Of a DNA stretch of 64,000 nucleotides, positions 16,907 through 26,453 are shown in pieces. The translations under genes were made by a program, and so were the position numbers. A model generated the notes under the pieces. The model saw only the letters and a program-made list of their open reading frames with translations, was not told where the DNA came from and ran no database searches. Position 1 is the stretch's first letter; every line of letters begins with the position of its first letter. The stretch lies in contig NZ_BAUX01000009.1 of NCBI RefSeq assembly GCF_002897035.1, forward strand, positions 124,001-188,000, given 5' to 3'. The DNA is from Methylopila sp. Yamaguchi. GTDB lineage: Bacteria; Pseudomonadota; Alphaproteobacteria; Rhizobiales; Methylopilaceae.

Positions 16907-17590
16907 TCAGCCTTGTGAAGCCATACGAGCGAATGTTTTTCGAGGAGCGAACGCGCTCGCCAGAAAGGCTGCGCCCTGACGCAGGCCTTCGCCGTCAATG
17001 CCGTGGCCGAGGCCGGGCGAAAGGTGCCACTCGCAGGGAATCTCCGCCGCCCCGAGGCCGTCCGTCGCGGCGAACAGGGCGTCGATCGGGATGACCTCGT
17101 CGCGGTCGCCGTGGATCAGCAGGATCGGGGGCTTGCCGGTCGCCTCGTCCTTGAGGACCTCCGGCGAGACCAGCATGCCGGAGTAACCAAGGATCGCCGC
17201 CGGCGGGACTCTGCGGCGCAGGCCGACGTGCAGCGCCATCATCGTGCCCTGACTGAAACCGACCAGCGCCAGCCTTTCGGGCGCGACGCCCGCGCGGGCG
17301 AGTTCGGCGTCGAGGAAGGCGTCGAGGTCGGGACGGGCGGCGATCACGCCGCGGCGACGTTCGTCCGGGTCGCGGAAGGTCAGCGGGAACCACTGCCGGC
17401 CCATGGGCGAGCCCGGCAGAAGCGAGGGCGCGTGCGGCGCGACGAAGGCCGCGTCCGGCAGCAGCTTGCGCCACTCCCGGCCGATGGCGATGAGATCGTT
17501 TCCGTCCGCGCCGTAGCCGTGCAGGAAGACGACGAGCGCTTTTGCATGTCCGGAAGCGGGGGCGAGGCGGGGTCCGTCGATCGCTGTCAT
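16907..17590 (-). CDS. phospholipase/carboxylesterase family hydrolase
   Basis: This 227-residue alpha/beta hydrolase belongs to the carboxylesterase/lysophospholipase (YpfH-like) family. It has the oxyanion motif LVVFLHGYGADGNDL, nucleophile Ser113 in LVGFSQGTMMA, Asp164 in IHGDRDEVIP and His196 in GLGHGID, a complete triad. The natural substrate is unknown. The ATG overlaps the alkA stop by 4 bases (ATGA), so it ends the his-coaA-alkA leftward run. No signal peptide is present, so it is cytoplasmic. Confidence 0.88.
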   Translation of the reverse strand: MTAIDGPRLAPASGHAKALVVFLHGYGADGNDLIAIGREWRKLLPDAAFVAPHAPSLLPGSPMGRQWFPLTFRDPDERRRGVIAARPDLDAFLDAELARAGVAPERLALVGFSQGTMMALHVGLRRRVPPAAILGYSGMLVSPEVLKDEATGKPPILLIHGDRDEVIPIDALFAATDGLGAAEIPCEWHLSPGLGHGIDGEGLRQGAAFLASAFAPRKTFARMASQG

Positions 17591-18270
17591 CGAAGCTCCT
17601 CGGTCGTCTCGGGTCTGTGCGGGGCCGGCGCGCCATCGCGGCCGCCGCGCGCCCTGAGGTAATAGGCCCAGAGCAGTTGCGCCGCCACTCCCCGCAGCGG
17701 CCGCCAGCGCTCGGCCAGCGCCTCGGCCGCCAGCCGGTCCGGCCGCGCGGGCAGGTCGAACGCCTCCTTCAGCGCCGCCTGAACGGCGGTGTCGCCGCCG
17801 GGAAAAGCGTCGGGACGACCGTGGGCGAACAGGAGAAAGACGTCCGCCGTCCAAGGGCCCACGCCGGACACGCGCAGCAACGTCGTGCGGGCGTCCTCCT
17901 CCTCCATCTGCTTCAAGGCCTCGAGGTCGAGGCCGCTTTCGACCGCATAGCAAAGCGCCCGCACGGTCCTCAGCTTCGGGCGCGAGAGGCCTGCGGCGCG
18001 AAAGACATCGTCCGGCGCGGCGGAGAGCGTCGCGAGGTCGAGCCGCCCAAGCGCGGCCTCCAGTCGTCCATGGATCGCCTTTGCGGCCGCGACCGAGATG
18101 AGCTGAGAGTTGACGATCCACACCAGCCCCGCGAGATCGGGCGTCAGCGTCCGGAGCGGCGGCGGATCGCAGACCGCGCGGACGGCGGCCAGCCGCGGGT
18201 CGAGCGCGCACAGCCGGTCCAGCGCGGCGTCGAGCTGCGCTCGCGTGAGGATGCGGTCCGGCGCGATCAG
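17587..18270 (-). CDS. DNA-3-methyladenine glycosylase II (AlkA-like)
   Basis: This protein of about 227 residues has the HhH-GPD fold: helix-hairpin-helix [19 protein letters not shown] and the catalytic Asp in [14 protein letters not shown]. It removes alkylated bases in base-excision repair. Family homology begins near [15 protein letters not shown]. No in-frame ATG, GTG or TTG occurs between 18507, deep inside coaA, and a GTG far inside the domain. The best-placed candidate is CTG at 18270-18268, overlapping the coaA TGA by two bases. The start is therefore uncertain. Confidence 0.78.
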   Translation of the reverse strand: MIAPDRILTRAQLDAALDRLCALDPRLAAVRAVCDPPPLRTLTPDLAGLVWIVNSQLISVAAAKAIHGRLEAALGRLDLATLSAAPDDVFRAAGLSRPKLRTVRALCYAVESGLDLEALKQMEEEDARTTLLRVSGVGPWTADVFLLFAHGRPDAFPGGDTAVQAALKEAFDLPARPDRLAAEALAERWRPLRGVAAQLLWAYYLRARGGRDGAPAPHRPETTEELR

Positions 18271-19223
18271 ATTTTCCGTAGCCGGACCTCGTCGATCCGA
18301 TGGCTGCGGCCCTTCTTCAGGATCAGATCGGCGCGCGGCCGGGTGGGGCGGATGTTCTCGCGCAGGTTCGGCAGGTTGATGTCGGCCCAGAGCTTTTCCG
18401 CCTGCTCCATCGCCTCGGTCTTCGACACTTGCGCGTACTTGCGGAAGTAAGACTGCGGATCGCGGAACGCGGTCTCCCGCAGGCGCATGAAACGCTCCAC
18501 GTACCAACGGTGGAGCAGCGGCTCGTCGGCGTCGAGGAAGATTCCGAAGTCGATGAAATCCGACACGAAGGGCGTGACGCGGCCGTTCTGGGGCTTGTCG
18601 CCGGTCTGAAGGACGTTCAGCCCTTCGAGGATGACGATGTCCGGCCGGTCGACGACCAGTTGCTCGCCGCGCACCACGTCGTAGACCAGATGGCTGTAGA
18701 CCGGGGCGGTGACCTCGCGCTTGCCGGCCTTGATGTCGGAGATGAAGCGGATCAGCGCCTGGACGTCGTAGCTTTCCGGAAAGCCTTTGCGGTTCATCAG
18801 GCCTTCGCGCTGAAGCACCGCATTGGGCAGCAGGAAGCCGTCGGTGGTGACGAGATCGACCTTCGGCGTCGCGGGCCAGCGGGCGAGCAGCGCGCGCAGC
18901 ACGCGGGCGGTCGTCGATTTGCCCACGGCGACCGACCCCGCCACCGCGATCACGTAGGGCACCCGTGTCTCGCCGTGGCCGAGGAAGCGCTGGGTCGCGC
19001 GGAAGAGCTGCTGGCGGGCCGTGACGTAGAAGGCGAGCAGGCGCGAGATCGGCAGGTAGATCTGCTCAACCTCGTTTACGTCGATCGGATCGTTGAGCGA
19101 GCTCAGGCGCTCGAGGTCGGCGGCGTCGAGGGTCAGCGGAGTGTCGGCGCGGAGCTTCGCCCAGTCTTGCCGGGTGAAGGTGGCGTAGGGCGAGGGATTT
19201 CGGATCCGCGGCCGGTCGTCCAT
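18267..19223 (-). CDS. coaA: type I pantothenate kinase
   Basis: This 318-residue CoaA phosphorylates pantothenate, the first step of CoA synthesis from vitamin B5. P-loop is GSVAVGKST at 96-104; [20 protein letters not shown] and [11 protein letters not shown] are family hallmarks. The ATG overlaps the hisE stop by one base (TGATG), so it is translationally coupled to the histidine genes, an arrangement common in Rhizobiales. Type I kinases are usually feedback-inhibited by CoA. Confidence 0.96.
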   Translation of the reverse strand: MDDRPRIRNPSPYATFTRQDWAKLRADTPLTLDAADLERLSSLNDPIDVNEVEQIYLPISRLLAFYVTARQQLFRATQRFLGHGETRVPYVIAVAGSVAVGKSTTARVLRALLARWPATPKVDLVTTDGFLLPNAVLQREGLMNRKGFPESYDVQALIRFISDIKAGKREVTAPVYSHLVYDVVRGEQLVVDRPDIVILEGLNVLQTGDKPQNGRVTPFVSDFIDFGIFLDADEPLLHRWYVERFMRLRETAFRDPQSYFRKYAQVSKTEAMEQAEKLWADINLPNLRENIRPTRPRADLILKKGRSHRIDEVRLRKI

Positions 19224-19546
19224 CAGCGCTCCCGGGAGGCCTTTTCCGCGTGGCCCGACTGCAGGGTGCGGCGCTCGAGCTCGGCCATCACCTCTGCGAG
19301 GTCGACCTCTCGTACCCGAAGAGCCACCAACAGGTGGTAAAGCACGTCCGCGGCCTCGGCCACGAGTTCGACCTTCGTTCCCGAGGCGGTGGCGAGCGCC
19401 GCCTCGACGCCCTCCTCCCCCAGCTTCTTGGCGCAGCGGGCGGGGCCGGCCTCCACCAGCGAGCGCGTGTAGGACGTCTCGGCCGTGGAGGCGTCGGCGC
19501 GCTGGGCGACGATGCGGGCGAGATCGCCCAGGGTGAAGCCGGTCAT
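19223..19546 (-). CDS. hisE: phosphoribosyl-ATP diphosphatase
   Basis: This protein of 107 residues hydrolyses phosphoribosyl-ATP to phosphoribosyl-AMP, step 2 of histidine synthesis. Motifs are [13 protein letters not shown] and [16 protein letters not shown], the all-alpha NTP pyrophosphohydrolase signature. GAGG six bases upstream supports ATG at 19546. A GTG at 19558 overlapping the hisF stop is an alternative adding four residues. It is a stand-alone HisE without a fused HisI domain. Confidence 0.94.
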   Translation of the reverse strand: MTGFTLGDLARIVAQRADASTAETSYTRSLVEAGPARCAKKLGEEGVEAALATASGTKVELVAEAADVLYHLLVALRVREVDLAEVMAELERRTLQSGHAEKASRER

Positions 19547-19554
19547 CGGATCCC

Positions 19555-20337
19555 TCACGCCGCCGGATCAAGCCGGACCGGAAGTCCGGCGGCGGCCATG
19601 GCGGCCTTGGTCTCGCCGATCGTGTACTCGCCGAAGTGGAAAATCGAGGCGGCGAGCACGGCGCTGGCGCCGCCTTTGGTGACTCCCTCGACCATGTGCT
19701 CCGGCGTGCCGACGCCGCCGGAGGCCACCACCGGCACCGGGACCGCGTCCACCACCGCGCGCACCAGCGCGAGATCGTAGCCGTGCTTGGCGCCATCCTG
19801 GTCCATGGAGGTCAGCAGGATCTCGCCCGCGCCCAGGCTCGCGACCTCGGCCGCATAGGCCACGGCGTCGAGACCGGTCGGACGACGGCCGCCATGGGTG
19901 AAGACCTCCCAGCGGTCGGCTTCGCCCGGCTGCGAAACCTTCTTGGCGTCGACCGCGACCACGATCGCCTGCGCGCCGAACTTCTCCGCCGCCCGCGCCA
20001 CCACCGAGCGGTCGTTCACCGCGGCGGACATGATCGAGACCTTGTCGGCGCCGGCCAGCATCAGCGCGCGCACGTCCGCCACCGAGCGCACGCCGCCGCC
20101 GACGGTCACCGGCATGAAGCAGTTTTCCGCCGTGCGGGCGACGACGTCGAGCAGGATCGCCCGCTCTTCGTGGCTCGCGGTGATGTCAAGGAAGCAGAGC
20201 TCGTCGGCGCCTGCGGCGTCGTAGGCGATCGCGGCCTCAACCGGATCGCCGGCGTCGCGCAGGTCGACGAACTGGACGCCCTTGACCACGCGGCCGTCCT
20301 TGACGTCGAGGCAGGGAATGACGCGGATCTTCAGCAT
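19555..20337 (-). CDS. hisF: imidazole glycerol phosphate synthase, cyclase subunit
   Basis: This 260-residue TIM barrel pairs with HisH. It uses ammonia from HisH to turn PRFAR into imidazole glycerol phosphate and AICAR. The opening [20 protein letters not shown] carries catalytic Asp11; a second Asp is in [20 protein letters not shown] and [14 protein letters not shown] are the phosphate-binding strands. It is separated from hisA by a histidine kinase gene, unlike the usual contiguous order. Confidence 0.96.
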   Translation of the reverse strand: MLKIRVIPCLDVKDGRVVKGVQFVDLRDAGDPVEAAIAYDAAGADELCFLDITASHEERAILLDVVARTAENCFMPVTVGGGVRSVADVRALMLAGADKVSIMSAAVNDRSVVARAAEKFGAQAIVVAVDAKKVSQPGEADRWEVFTHGGRRPTGLDAVAYAAEVASLGAGEILLTSMDQDGAKHGYDLALVRAVVDAVPVPVVASGGVGTPEHMVEGVTKGGASAVLAASIFHFGEYTIGETKAAMAAAGLPVRLDPAA

Positions 20338-20482
20338 GCGTGCCGTCGTCTTTTTTCGTCTCTGTCAGGGGCCGCCTGCGTCGCGCCGCCCAAGCGACAA
20401 GGATGCGACACAAAGCTCGGCACCGCTCCTATAGGCAAGCACGCCCGCAAGATCAAAGGCGCACGTCGGGCCAAGCGGGATT

Positions 20483-21475
20483 TCAGTTGCCGGCGAGCAG
20501 CGCCGCGATCGGCGCGGCAAGCGTCACGACGACCCCCTCAGCGCGATAGGCGATCTTGGTCTCGCCGCTGAGATAGCCCGACAGCGCCCGCTCGATGAGA
20601 TGCGATCCGAAGCCGCGCCGCGTCGGGGGCGAAACCTCCGGTCCGCCCACCTCGCGCCATTCAAAATGGAGCAGGCCGTCTGCGAACCGCCAGCTGAGGT
20701 CGACGCGACCGCCGTCCGCGGACAGCGCGCCGTACTTGACCGCGTTCGTCGCGAGCTCGTGCACCGCGAGAGCGAAGGCCATCGCCGCCCTATCGGCGAG
20801 CCGCACGGGCGGCCCGTCGACCCGTACGCGCTCCCCGAGCCCGTGGGGCTTGAGCACGCTGCGCACCAAAGCGTCGAGGTCCGCCTCGGCGGACGTCGTC
20901 TTCATTAGGCTGTCCTGGGCCTTGGCCAGCGCGACCAGCCGCTCCGAGATCTGCGCGTGGAACGCCTGCGCGACGTCGCCGCCGGCCCGCAGGGTCTGGC
21001 CCACGATCGCCTGCACCAGCGTCAGCAGGTTCTTGATGCGGTGATTGAGTTCGGCGGCCAGCAGCTTGTGCCGCTCTTCGCTAGCTTTGAGCGCGGTGAT
21101 GTCCCGCGAGACCGACAGGATCGACTCCGGGCGGCCGTCTGGGCCGATGATCGGGCTCACCTGCACGTCCCAATGGCGAGGATTGCCCTTGCCGGTGTTG
21201 GCGATGTCCTGGAAGCGGTAGCTCCGGCCGTCGGCCGCCGCCGCGATCGCGGCCTTGGCGTGAAGATTTCCGGCGCCGGTCCAAAGGTCCGGCCAGTTGC
21301 AGCCGGCCAGCGCGTTGAAGTCGTCGATCTCCATCACCCGCTGGCCGCCCTCGCTCATGAAGACGAGACGTCCTTCAAGATCGATAATCTTGATGCAGTC
21401 GTCCGAGGCGGCGAGGACGCTGCGCATGAAGCGCGCGTCGCGCTCGGCGGCCGTAGTCATGTGATCATATTCCAT
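20483..21475 (-). CDS. PAS-HWE sensor histidine kinase
   Basis: This 330-residue soluble kinase has one PAS domain (about 15-130, ending LSVSRDITALKASEERHKLL) and an HWE/HisKA_2 core: His145 in ELNHRIKNLLTLVQAIVGQ, the N box in HELATNAVKYGAL, and WREVGGPEVSPP carrying the W-x-E hallmark. RGFGSHLIERAL is the G box. No membrane segment is seen, so it senses an internal cue. It sits within the his run between hisA and hisF with no response regulator beside it. An ATG at 21460 is an alternative start. Confidence 0.88.
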   Translation of the reverse strand: MEYDHMTTAAERDARFMRSVLAASDDCIKIIDLEGRLVFMSEGGQRVMEIDDFNALAGCNWPDLWTGAGNLHAKAAIAAAADGRSYRFQDIANTGKGNPRHWDVQVSPIIGPDGRPESILSVSRDITALKASEERHKLLAAELNHRIKNLLTLVQAIVGQTLRAGGDVAQAFHAQISERLVALAKAQDSLMKTTSAEADLDALVRSVLKPHGLGERVRVDGPPVRLADRAAMAFALAVHELATNAVKYGALSADGGRVDLSWRFADGLLHFEWREVGGPEVSPPTRRGFGSHLIERALSGYLSGETKIAYRAEGVVVTLAAPIAALLAGN

Positions 21476-21561
21476 CGCGCCGGGGGAGCGCGATGAGCTT
21501 TCTACTACAGAGGCGCCGGCTATGCTTGATCTTTAACGCCGCGCCTCACGTCGTGCAGGTA

Positions 21562-22314
21562 TTAGACTGCCGCGGTCTTCGCCGCACGCACGAAGGCCAG
21601 CGCCTCGCGTCCGTTCAGCCGGCCGTCGTAGAGCGCGCGGCCTGTGATCGCGCCCGCGATGGCGCCGTTTTCCGGCGCGAGAAGGCGGCGGACGTCCTCG
21701 ATGTCGGCGAGACCGCCCGAGGCGATCACCGGGATCGTCACGGCCTCCGCGAGATCGCGGGTCGACTCCAGGTTGAGGCCTCCGAGCAGACCGTCGCGGG
21801 CGATGTCGGTGTAGATGATCGCGGCGACGCCGGCGTCCTCGAACCGGCGTGCGAGATCGAGCGCGGTGATGTCCGACAGCTCGGCCCAGCCCTGCACCGC
21901 CACGCGCCCGTCGCGAGCGTCGACCCCCACTGCGACCTTGCCGGGATGGGCCCTGGCGGCGGCCTTCACGAACTCCGGGTCGCGCACCGCCGCGGTCCCG
22001 ATGATGACGCGGGCGACCCCGCGCTTCAGCCAGGCGTCGACCGCCTTCATGTCGCGGATGCCGCCGCCGAGCTGCACGGGGACCTGCGCCTGATCGAGAA
22101 TCGAGTCGACGGCTGCGGCGTTGACGCTGGCGCCTGCGAAGGCTCCGTCGAGATCGACCACGTGGATCCACTCGAAGCCCTCGGCGACGAAGGCCTTGGC
22201 CTGCGCGCCGGGATCGCGCCCGTAGACCGTCGCTTGGTCCATATCCCCCTGGCGCAGCCGGACGACCGAGCCGCCCTTGAGGTCGATCGCGGGGTAAAGG
22301 ATCACGGACGCCAC
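21562..22314 (-). CDS. hisA: ProFAR isomerase
   Basis: This 250-residue TIM barrel isomerises ProFAR to PRFAR, step 4 of histidine synthesis. It opens [20 protein letters not shown] with the catalytic Asp11; the second Asp lies in [23 protein letters not shown] and [13 protein letters not shown] bind the two phosphates. The ATG overlaps the hisH stop by 13 bases, so the two are coupled. Confidence 0.96.
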   Translation of the reverse strand: MASVILYPAIDLKGGSVVRLRQGDMDQATVYGRDPGAQAKAFVAEGFEWIHVVDLDGAFAGASVNAAAVDSILDQAQVPVQLGGGIRDMKAVDAWLKRGVARVIIGTAAVRDPEFVKAAARAHPGKVAVGVDARDGRVAVQGWAELSDITALDLARRFEDAGVAAIIYTDIARDGLLGGLNLESTRDLAEAVTIPVIASGGLADIEDVRRLLAPENGAIAGAITGRALYDGRLNGREALAFVRAAKTAAV

Positions 22315-22937
22315 CTGACGAAGTTCGCGAGCAAAGCGAGGCCAAGGGTCTGGCTCTTCTCGGGATGGAATTGGACGCCCGCGACGTTGCCGCGCGCCAC
22401 CAGCGCCGTGACCTCGCCGCCGTAGGTCGCGGAGGCGACGACGTCGTCGGAATCGTTCGGCGTGAGGTGGTAGGCGTGCAGGAAATAGGCGTGCAAGCCG
22501 CCCTGCCCGAGCGCCAGCCCGTCAAGCAGCGCGTGGTCGCGGTGCGGGTTGAGCGTGTTCCAGCCCATGTGCGGCACCTTCAGCCGCGCGTCGCCAGGCT
22601 CGATCCGGCGAACCCGGCCGGGAATCCAGTCGAGCCCCGGCGTCTCCTCGTACTCCTCGCCCGTGGTGGCGAGCAGTTGCATGCCGATGCAGATACCCAG
22701 AAAGGGTCGTCCGCGCCGCGTCACGACCTCATCCAGCGCCTCGCCGAGGCCGGAGGCCTGGCCGAGCGCCGTCCGGCAGTCAGGGAACGCCCCGTCGCCG
22801 GGCAGGACCACGCGGTCGGCGGAGGCGACCTTCGCGGGGTCGCTTGTGACGATCACGCCCTCGCCGCCGGCGCGGGTCAGGGCCTTCTCGACCGAGCGGA
22901 GGTTGCCGGCGCCGTAGTCGACGACCGCGATCGTCAC
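22302..22937 (-). CDS. hisH: imidazole glycerol phosphate synthase, glutaminase subunit
   Basis: This 211-residue class I glutamine amidotransferase supplies ammonia to HisF. The triad is complete: Cys83 in [11 protein letters not shown], then His191 and Glu193 in VQFHPEKSQ. It starts [20 protein letters not shown]. The ATG overlaps the DUF2628 stop by 4 bases and the end overlaps hisA, so this segment is a tightly packed operon. Confidence 0.96.
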   Translation of the reverse strand: MTIAVVDYGAGNLRSVEKALTRAGGEGVIVTSDPAKVASADRVVLPGDGAFPDCRTALGQASGLGEALDEVVTRRGRPFLGICIGMQLLATTGEEYEETPGLDWIPGRVRRIEPGDARLKVPHMGWNTLNPHRDHALLDGLALGQGGLHAYFLHAYHLTPNDSDDVVASATYGGEVTALVARGNVAGVQFHPEKSQTLGLALLANFVRWRP

Positions 22938-23416
22938 CGCGCCGCCCCGGGCTGGGGAAAGAAGCTGAACGCCGGCTGCGCCGGACGGTAGGGCGTGCCG
23001 GACGGCTGCGGCCGCGCGGTCTCGCGCGTCTGGTCAGCGAGCCAGTCGGTGAAGAAGTGCGCCTCCGCCTCCTCGCGGCCGCGGGCGAAGACGCTGGCGA
23101 CGTAGGCGTAGCCGCGACGCTCGAGAGCGCGGGCGCGCAGCCACGAGGCCTCGAAGCCGACCGCGAGGTTCGGCAGCAGCGCGAAGACGAGCGCCGAGCC
23201 GCCGCGAAGCTCGAGCCCCCGCGCGACCACCGCCAGCGCGACCTCGGCGGCGATGTAGAGCGCGAAAGCCATCCAGCAGCGCCGATAGAGCAGCCAGATT
23301 GCCGGCGCGAGGAAGGCGAGCTTGTGAAAACCTTCGCGCAGCACGACGAAGCGTTCGGCGTCGTCGAGCGTGCGCGCGGCGCCGCCGGGAGGTTCGTAGA
23401 TCAGCCAGGTCTGCAA
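22934..23416 (-). CDS. DUF2628 membrane protein
   Basis: This 160-residue protein has a short soluble start (MQTWLIYEPPG) and hydrophobic segments around residues 30-50 (FHKLAFLAPAIWLLYRR) and 50-90, then a soluble tail. LREGFHKLAFLAPAIWLLY is the DUF2628 core. The family is often found between hisB and hisH in Rhizobiales but has no known histidine role. It overlaps hisH by 4 bases and follows hisB by 23. Confidence 0.82.
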   Translation of the reverse strand: MQTWLIYEPPGGAARTLDDAERFVVLREGFHKLAFLAPAIWLLYRRCWMAFALYIAAEVALAVVARGLELRGGSALVFALLPNLAVGFEASWLRARALERRGYAYVASVFARGREEAEAHFFTDWLADQTRETARPQPSGTPYRPAQPAFSFFPQPGAAR

Positions 23417-23439
23417 CGTGGGTCAGCCTTTGAAAGACG

Positions 23440-24033
23440 TCAGTCGCCGATGCGGCCCTTGGTGGAGGGCAGCCGGTCGCCGGCGCGCGGATCGAGCGCG
23501 AACGCCGTCTTCAGAACGCGCGCGAGCCCCTTGAAGCAGGACTCCGCGATGTGGTGGGAGTTCGCGCCATAAAGCGTCTCGACGTGCAGCGTCACCGCCG
23601 CGTGGGTCGCGAACGCCTGGAAGAACTCCCGCACCAGCTCGGTGTCGAACGCGCCGACCTTCTGGGTCGGAAACGCGGTGCGCCAGACGAGGAACGGCCG
23701 CCCCGAGACATCGATCGCGACGCGGGTGAGGGTCTCGTCCATCGGCATGTGGACGTCGGCGTAGCGGGTGAGGCCCTTCATGTCGCCGAGCGCCTTGCGC
23801 ACGGCCTGCCCCAGCGCGATGCCGACGTCTTCCGTGACGTGGTGGAAGTCGACGTGCACGTCGCCCTTGGCCTTGATCTCCATGTCGATCATGGCGTGGC
23901 GCGACAGCAGCTCCAGCATGTGGTCCAGGAAGCCGACGCCGGTGGAAATCGTCGACACGCCCGAGCCGTCGAGATCGACGGAGAGCGCGATGTCGGTTTC
24001 GGCGGTCGTCCGGGTCACCTCGGCGCGGCGCAT
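23440..24033 (-). CDS. hisB: imidazoleglycerol-phosphate dehydratase
   Basis: This 197-residue monofunctional HisB dehydrates imidazole glycerol phosphate. Metal-binding repeats [13 protein letters not shown] with [17 protein letters not shown], and later [15 protein letters not shown] with [15 protein letters not shown], hold the manganese histidines. AGAGG five to six bases before the ATG at 24033 sets the start, though the frame is open further 5'. It begins the leftward hisB-DUF2628-hisH-hisA run and is divergent from dps. No histidinol phosphatase domain is fused. Confidence 0.95.
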   Translation of the reverse strand: MRRAEVTRTTAETDIALSVDLDGSGVSTISTGVGFLDHMLELLSRHAMIDMEIKAKGDVHVDFHHVTEDVGIALGQAVRKALGDMKGLTRYADVHMPMDETLTRVAIDVSGRPFLVWRTAFPTQKVGAFDTELVREFFQAFATHAAVTLHVETLYGANSHHIAESCFKGLARVLKTAFALDPRAGDRLPSTKGRIGD

Positions 24034-24245
24034 GAAAGCCTCTTGAACGCCCGCGAACGCAGTCGCGGATCTGTCGTGGGAACGCGGGGTCGATAGCACG
24101 GCGGCGCGTCCAAGGCCAACGCACGCCTCCCACAAGTCGGCATAGCGCATCTGCGGCGCCCGCGGGCGCATATCGACGGCGTCGACTTGCTCTCTACTTG
24201 AACCCTCGCCGGCGCTTCGTCCGGTTTCATACCGAGGTGACTGCC

Positions 24246-24770
24246 ATGGCCAAGAAACCGACCGAGGAGGTCCGGGCGCGCAAGAAGGCGGCGCTCGCGA
24301 CTCCGACCGACCTGGGATCGAACGCGATCCGCGATCTGGAGGGCGCTCTGAACGCCATCCTTGCGGACACTTACGCGCTCTACCTGAAGACCAAGAACTT
24401 CCACTGGCACATGAGCGGGCCGCACTTCCGCGACTACCACCTGCTGCTCGACGAACAGGCCGCCGAGATCCTGGCGACGACCGACGACATCGCCGAGCGC
24501 GTGCGGAAGATCGGCGGCACGACGTTGCGCTCGATCGGCCACATCTCGCGCCTGCAGCGCGTCAAGGACAACGACGCCGACTTCGTGACGCCGCAGGACA
24601 TGCTGGCAGAGCTGCGCGACGACAACCGCGACCACGTCAAGCGGCTGCGGGAAGCGCACGACCTCGCGGACGAACATGAGGACGTCGCGACCGCGAGCCT
24701 GATCGAGAACTGGATCGACGAGGCCGAGAAGCGCGCCTGGTTCCTGTTCGAGACCAGCCGAGGCGCCTGA
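24246..24770 (+). CDS. dps: Dps-family ferritin-like protein
   Basis: This 174-residue ferritin-like protein should form a dodecamer that oxidises and stores iron and shields DNA. The inter-subunit ferroxidase motif is [20 protein letters not shown] followed by [20 protein letters not shown]. The Lys/Arg-rich N-terminus ([13 protein letters not shown]) could bind DNA. GAGG eight bases before the ATG fixes the start, against an in-frame ATG at 24198. It sits between hisB and hslV, which are more often direct neighbours in Rhizobiales. Confidence 0.9.
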   Translation: MAKKPTEEVRARKKAALATPTDLGSNAIRDLEGALNAILADTYALYLKTKNFHWHMSGPHFRDYHLLLDEQAAEILATTDDIAERVRKIGGTTLRSIGHISRLQRVKDNDADFVTPQDMLAELRDDNRDHVKRLREAHDLADEHEDVATASLIENWIDEAEKRAWFLFETSRGA

Positions 24771-24859
24771 CGCCGGCGCAAGCGTCGGCGGCGACGCCCT
24801 TTTCGCCGCCGCCGGGAATGCCTACCTGAGCTCCCACAACAGTCCCTGCGGGAGCCTCC

Positions 24860-25408
24860 ATGTCCGAGATCATTCTTCACGGGACGACAATCGTGCTCGT
24901 CCGCAAGGGCGGCCGCGTCGTCATCGGGGGCGACGGGCAGGTCAGCCTCGGACAGACGGTGATGAAGGCGACCGCCAAGAAGGTCCGGCGCATCGCCAAG
25001 GGGCAGGTCATCGCCGGCTTCGCGGGCGCGACCGCCGACGCCTTCACGCTGTTCGAACGCCTCGAGGCCAAGCTCGAGCAACACCCCGGCCAGCTTCTGC
25101 GCGCGGCGGTCGAGCTTGCGAAGGACTGGCGGCTCGACCGCTACCTCCGTCGGCTCGAGGCGATGATGCTGGTGGCCGACAAGAACGTGGCCCTCGTCAT
25201 CACCGGCACCGGCGACGTGCTCGAGCCCGAGGACGGGATCGCCGCGATCGGCTCCGGCGGCAACTACGCGCTCGCCGCCGCCAGGGCGCTCGCCGACACC
25301 GACGCGGACGCCGAGGCGATCGTGCGCAAGGCGATGAAGATCGCGGCCGACATCTGCGTCTACACCAACGGCAACGTCACGGTTGAGAGTCTTGAGACCG
25401 TCGGCTGA
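24860..25408 (+). CDS. hslV: ATP-dependent protease subunit HslV
   Basis: This 182-residue peptidase of the HslUV (ClpYQ) proteasome-like complex is made with an 8-residue pro-sequence. The catalytic Thr9 becomes N-terminal after cleavage in [21 protein letters not shown]. Further motifs are [20 protein letters not shown] and [15 protein letters not shown]. The sequence [10 protein letters not shown]-type end is present. A membrane protein gene lies between it and hslU, overlapping the hslV end by 26 bases. Confidence 0.96.
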   Translation: MSEIILHGTTIVLVRKGGRVVIGGDGQVSLGQTVMKATAKKVRRIAKGQVIAGFAGATADAFTLFERLEAKLEQHPGQLLRAAVELAKDWRLDRYLRRLEAMMLVADKNVALVITGTGDVLEPEDGIAAIGSGGNYALAAARALADTDADAEAIVRKAMKIAADICVYTNGNVTVESLETVG

Positions 25409-26453
25409 CGATCTCGCCGCGGCGGTCGCGGCGGGCGTCATCGACCGGGGGGCCGCCGACAGGTTGCGCGCGTTCCTGACGCGCGACGAGGAGGCTCCCT
25501 CCCCGCTCGACGCGGCGGATCGCGAGGACGTGCGCTTCGTCCGCGGCTTCCACGACGTGTTCATGAGCTTTGGACTGGCGGCCGTGCTGATCGGCTTCCG
25601 TCTGGCGGTGATGGCCGTAGTTCCGGAAAGCGCGCACGCCGCCGCATTCGCGCTGGGCGCGGGCGGGATCTGGGCGCTCGCCGAGATCTTCGCCCGCCGG
25701 CAGAGGCTGGTGCTTCCGAGCATCGTGCTCGCGCTCGGCTTCGTCACCTACGCCGTGACCGCCGCCGCCTTCGCCCTGGGCGCCTTCGCCGACGCGCCGG
25801 GCGGCGCGACGTTCTTCGCCGTGGCAGGCGTGGGGCTCGCGGCCGCCGTGGCGTTCCGGCTGCGCTTCCGCTTGCCGTTCTCGAGCCTGTTGATCGCCGG
25901 CGGCGTGATCGGCCTCGGGCTCGCTGCGCTCGAGACCGTCGCGCCTGGCTCCGTGGAAGCTCACTGGGACGGCCTGCTGCTCGGACTGGGACTCGCGGTG
26001 TTCGCCGTCGCCATGCGCTACGACCTGAAGGACCCAAGCCGGACGACCCTGGCCGCGGACCACGCCTTCTGGCTGCACCTCCTCGCCGCGCCGATGATCG
26101 TGCACGCGCTTCTCTCCTTCGCCGTTGCGGAGCCGAGCGCCCCGACCGGTCCCGAGGCCGGGCTCGTCGTCGCCATCATGCTCGCCCTCGCTCTCGTCGC
26201 GCTCGCGATCGACCGGCGCGCGCTGCTGATGTCCGGGCTGATCTATTTCGGCGCGGCCATCGGCGTTCTCGTCGCGCAGACCGACATCGACCCCGGCGCG
26301 ATCTTCGCGCTCACCCTCGTGCTTCTTGGCGGCTTCGTCGTCACGCTCGGGGCGGGCTGGCGACCGGCGCGCCGGCTCGTCCTCGCCGCCCTGCCGGCCC
26401 GCGCCCGCGCGGTCCTCCCTCCCGTTCGTCCAGGTTTCCAAGGCCAGTCATGA
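25383..26453 (+). CDS. polytopic membrane protein, DUF2157-like N-terminus
   Basis: This protein of about 356 residues has roughly nine hydrophobic segments from residue 60 on. The N-terminal 45 residues ([20 protein letters not shown]) resemble the DUF2157 opening, but the match is loose. It starts at TTG 25383 (or 25392), inside the end of hslV, and its stop overlaps hslU by 4 bases, so it is embedded in the hslVU operon. Function is unknown; possible links to membrane-protein turnover are conjecture. In many relatives this slot holds an acetyltransferase or nothing. Confidence 0.68.
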   Translation: MRVLRPSADDLAAAVAAGVIDRGAADRLRAFLTRDEEAPSPLDAADREDVRFVRGFHDVFMSFGLAAVLIGFRLAVMAVVPESAHAAAFALGAGGIWALAEIFARRQRLVLPSIVLALGFVTYAVTAAAFALGAFADAPGGATFFAVAGVGLAAAVAFRLRFRLPFSSLLIAGGVIGLGLAALETVAPGSVEAHWDGLLLGLGLAVFAVAMRYDLKDPSRTTLAADHAFWLHLLAAPMIVHALLSFAVAEPSAPTGPEAGLVVAIMLALALVALAIDRRALLMSGLIYFGAAIGVLVAQTDIDPGAIFALTLVLLGGFVVTLGAGWRPARRLVLAALPARARAVLPPVRPGFQGQS

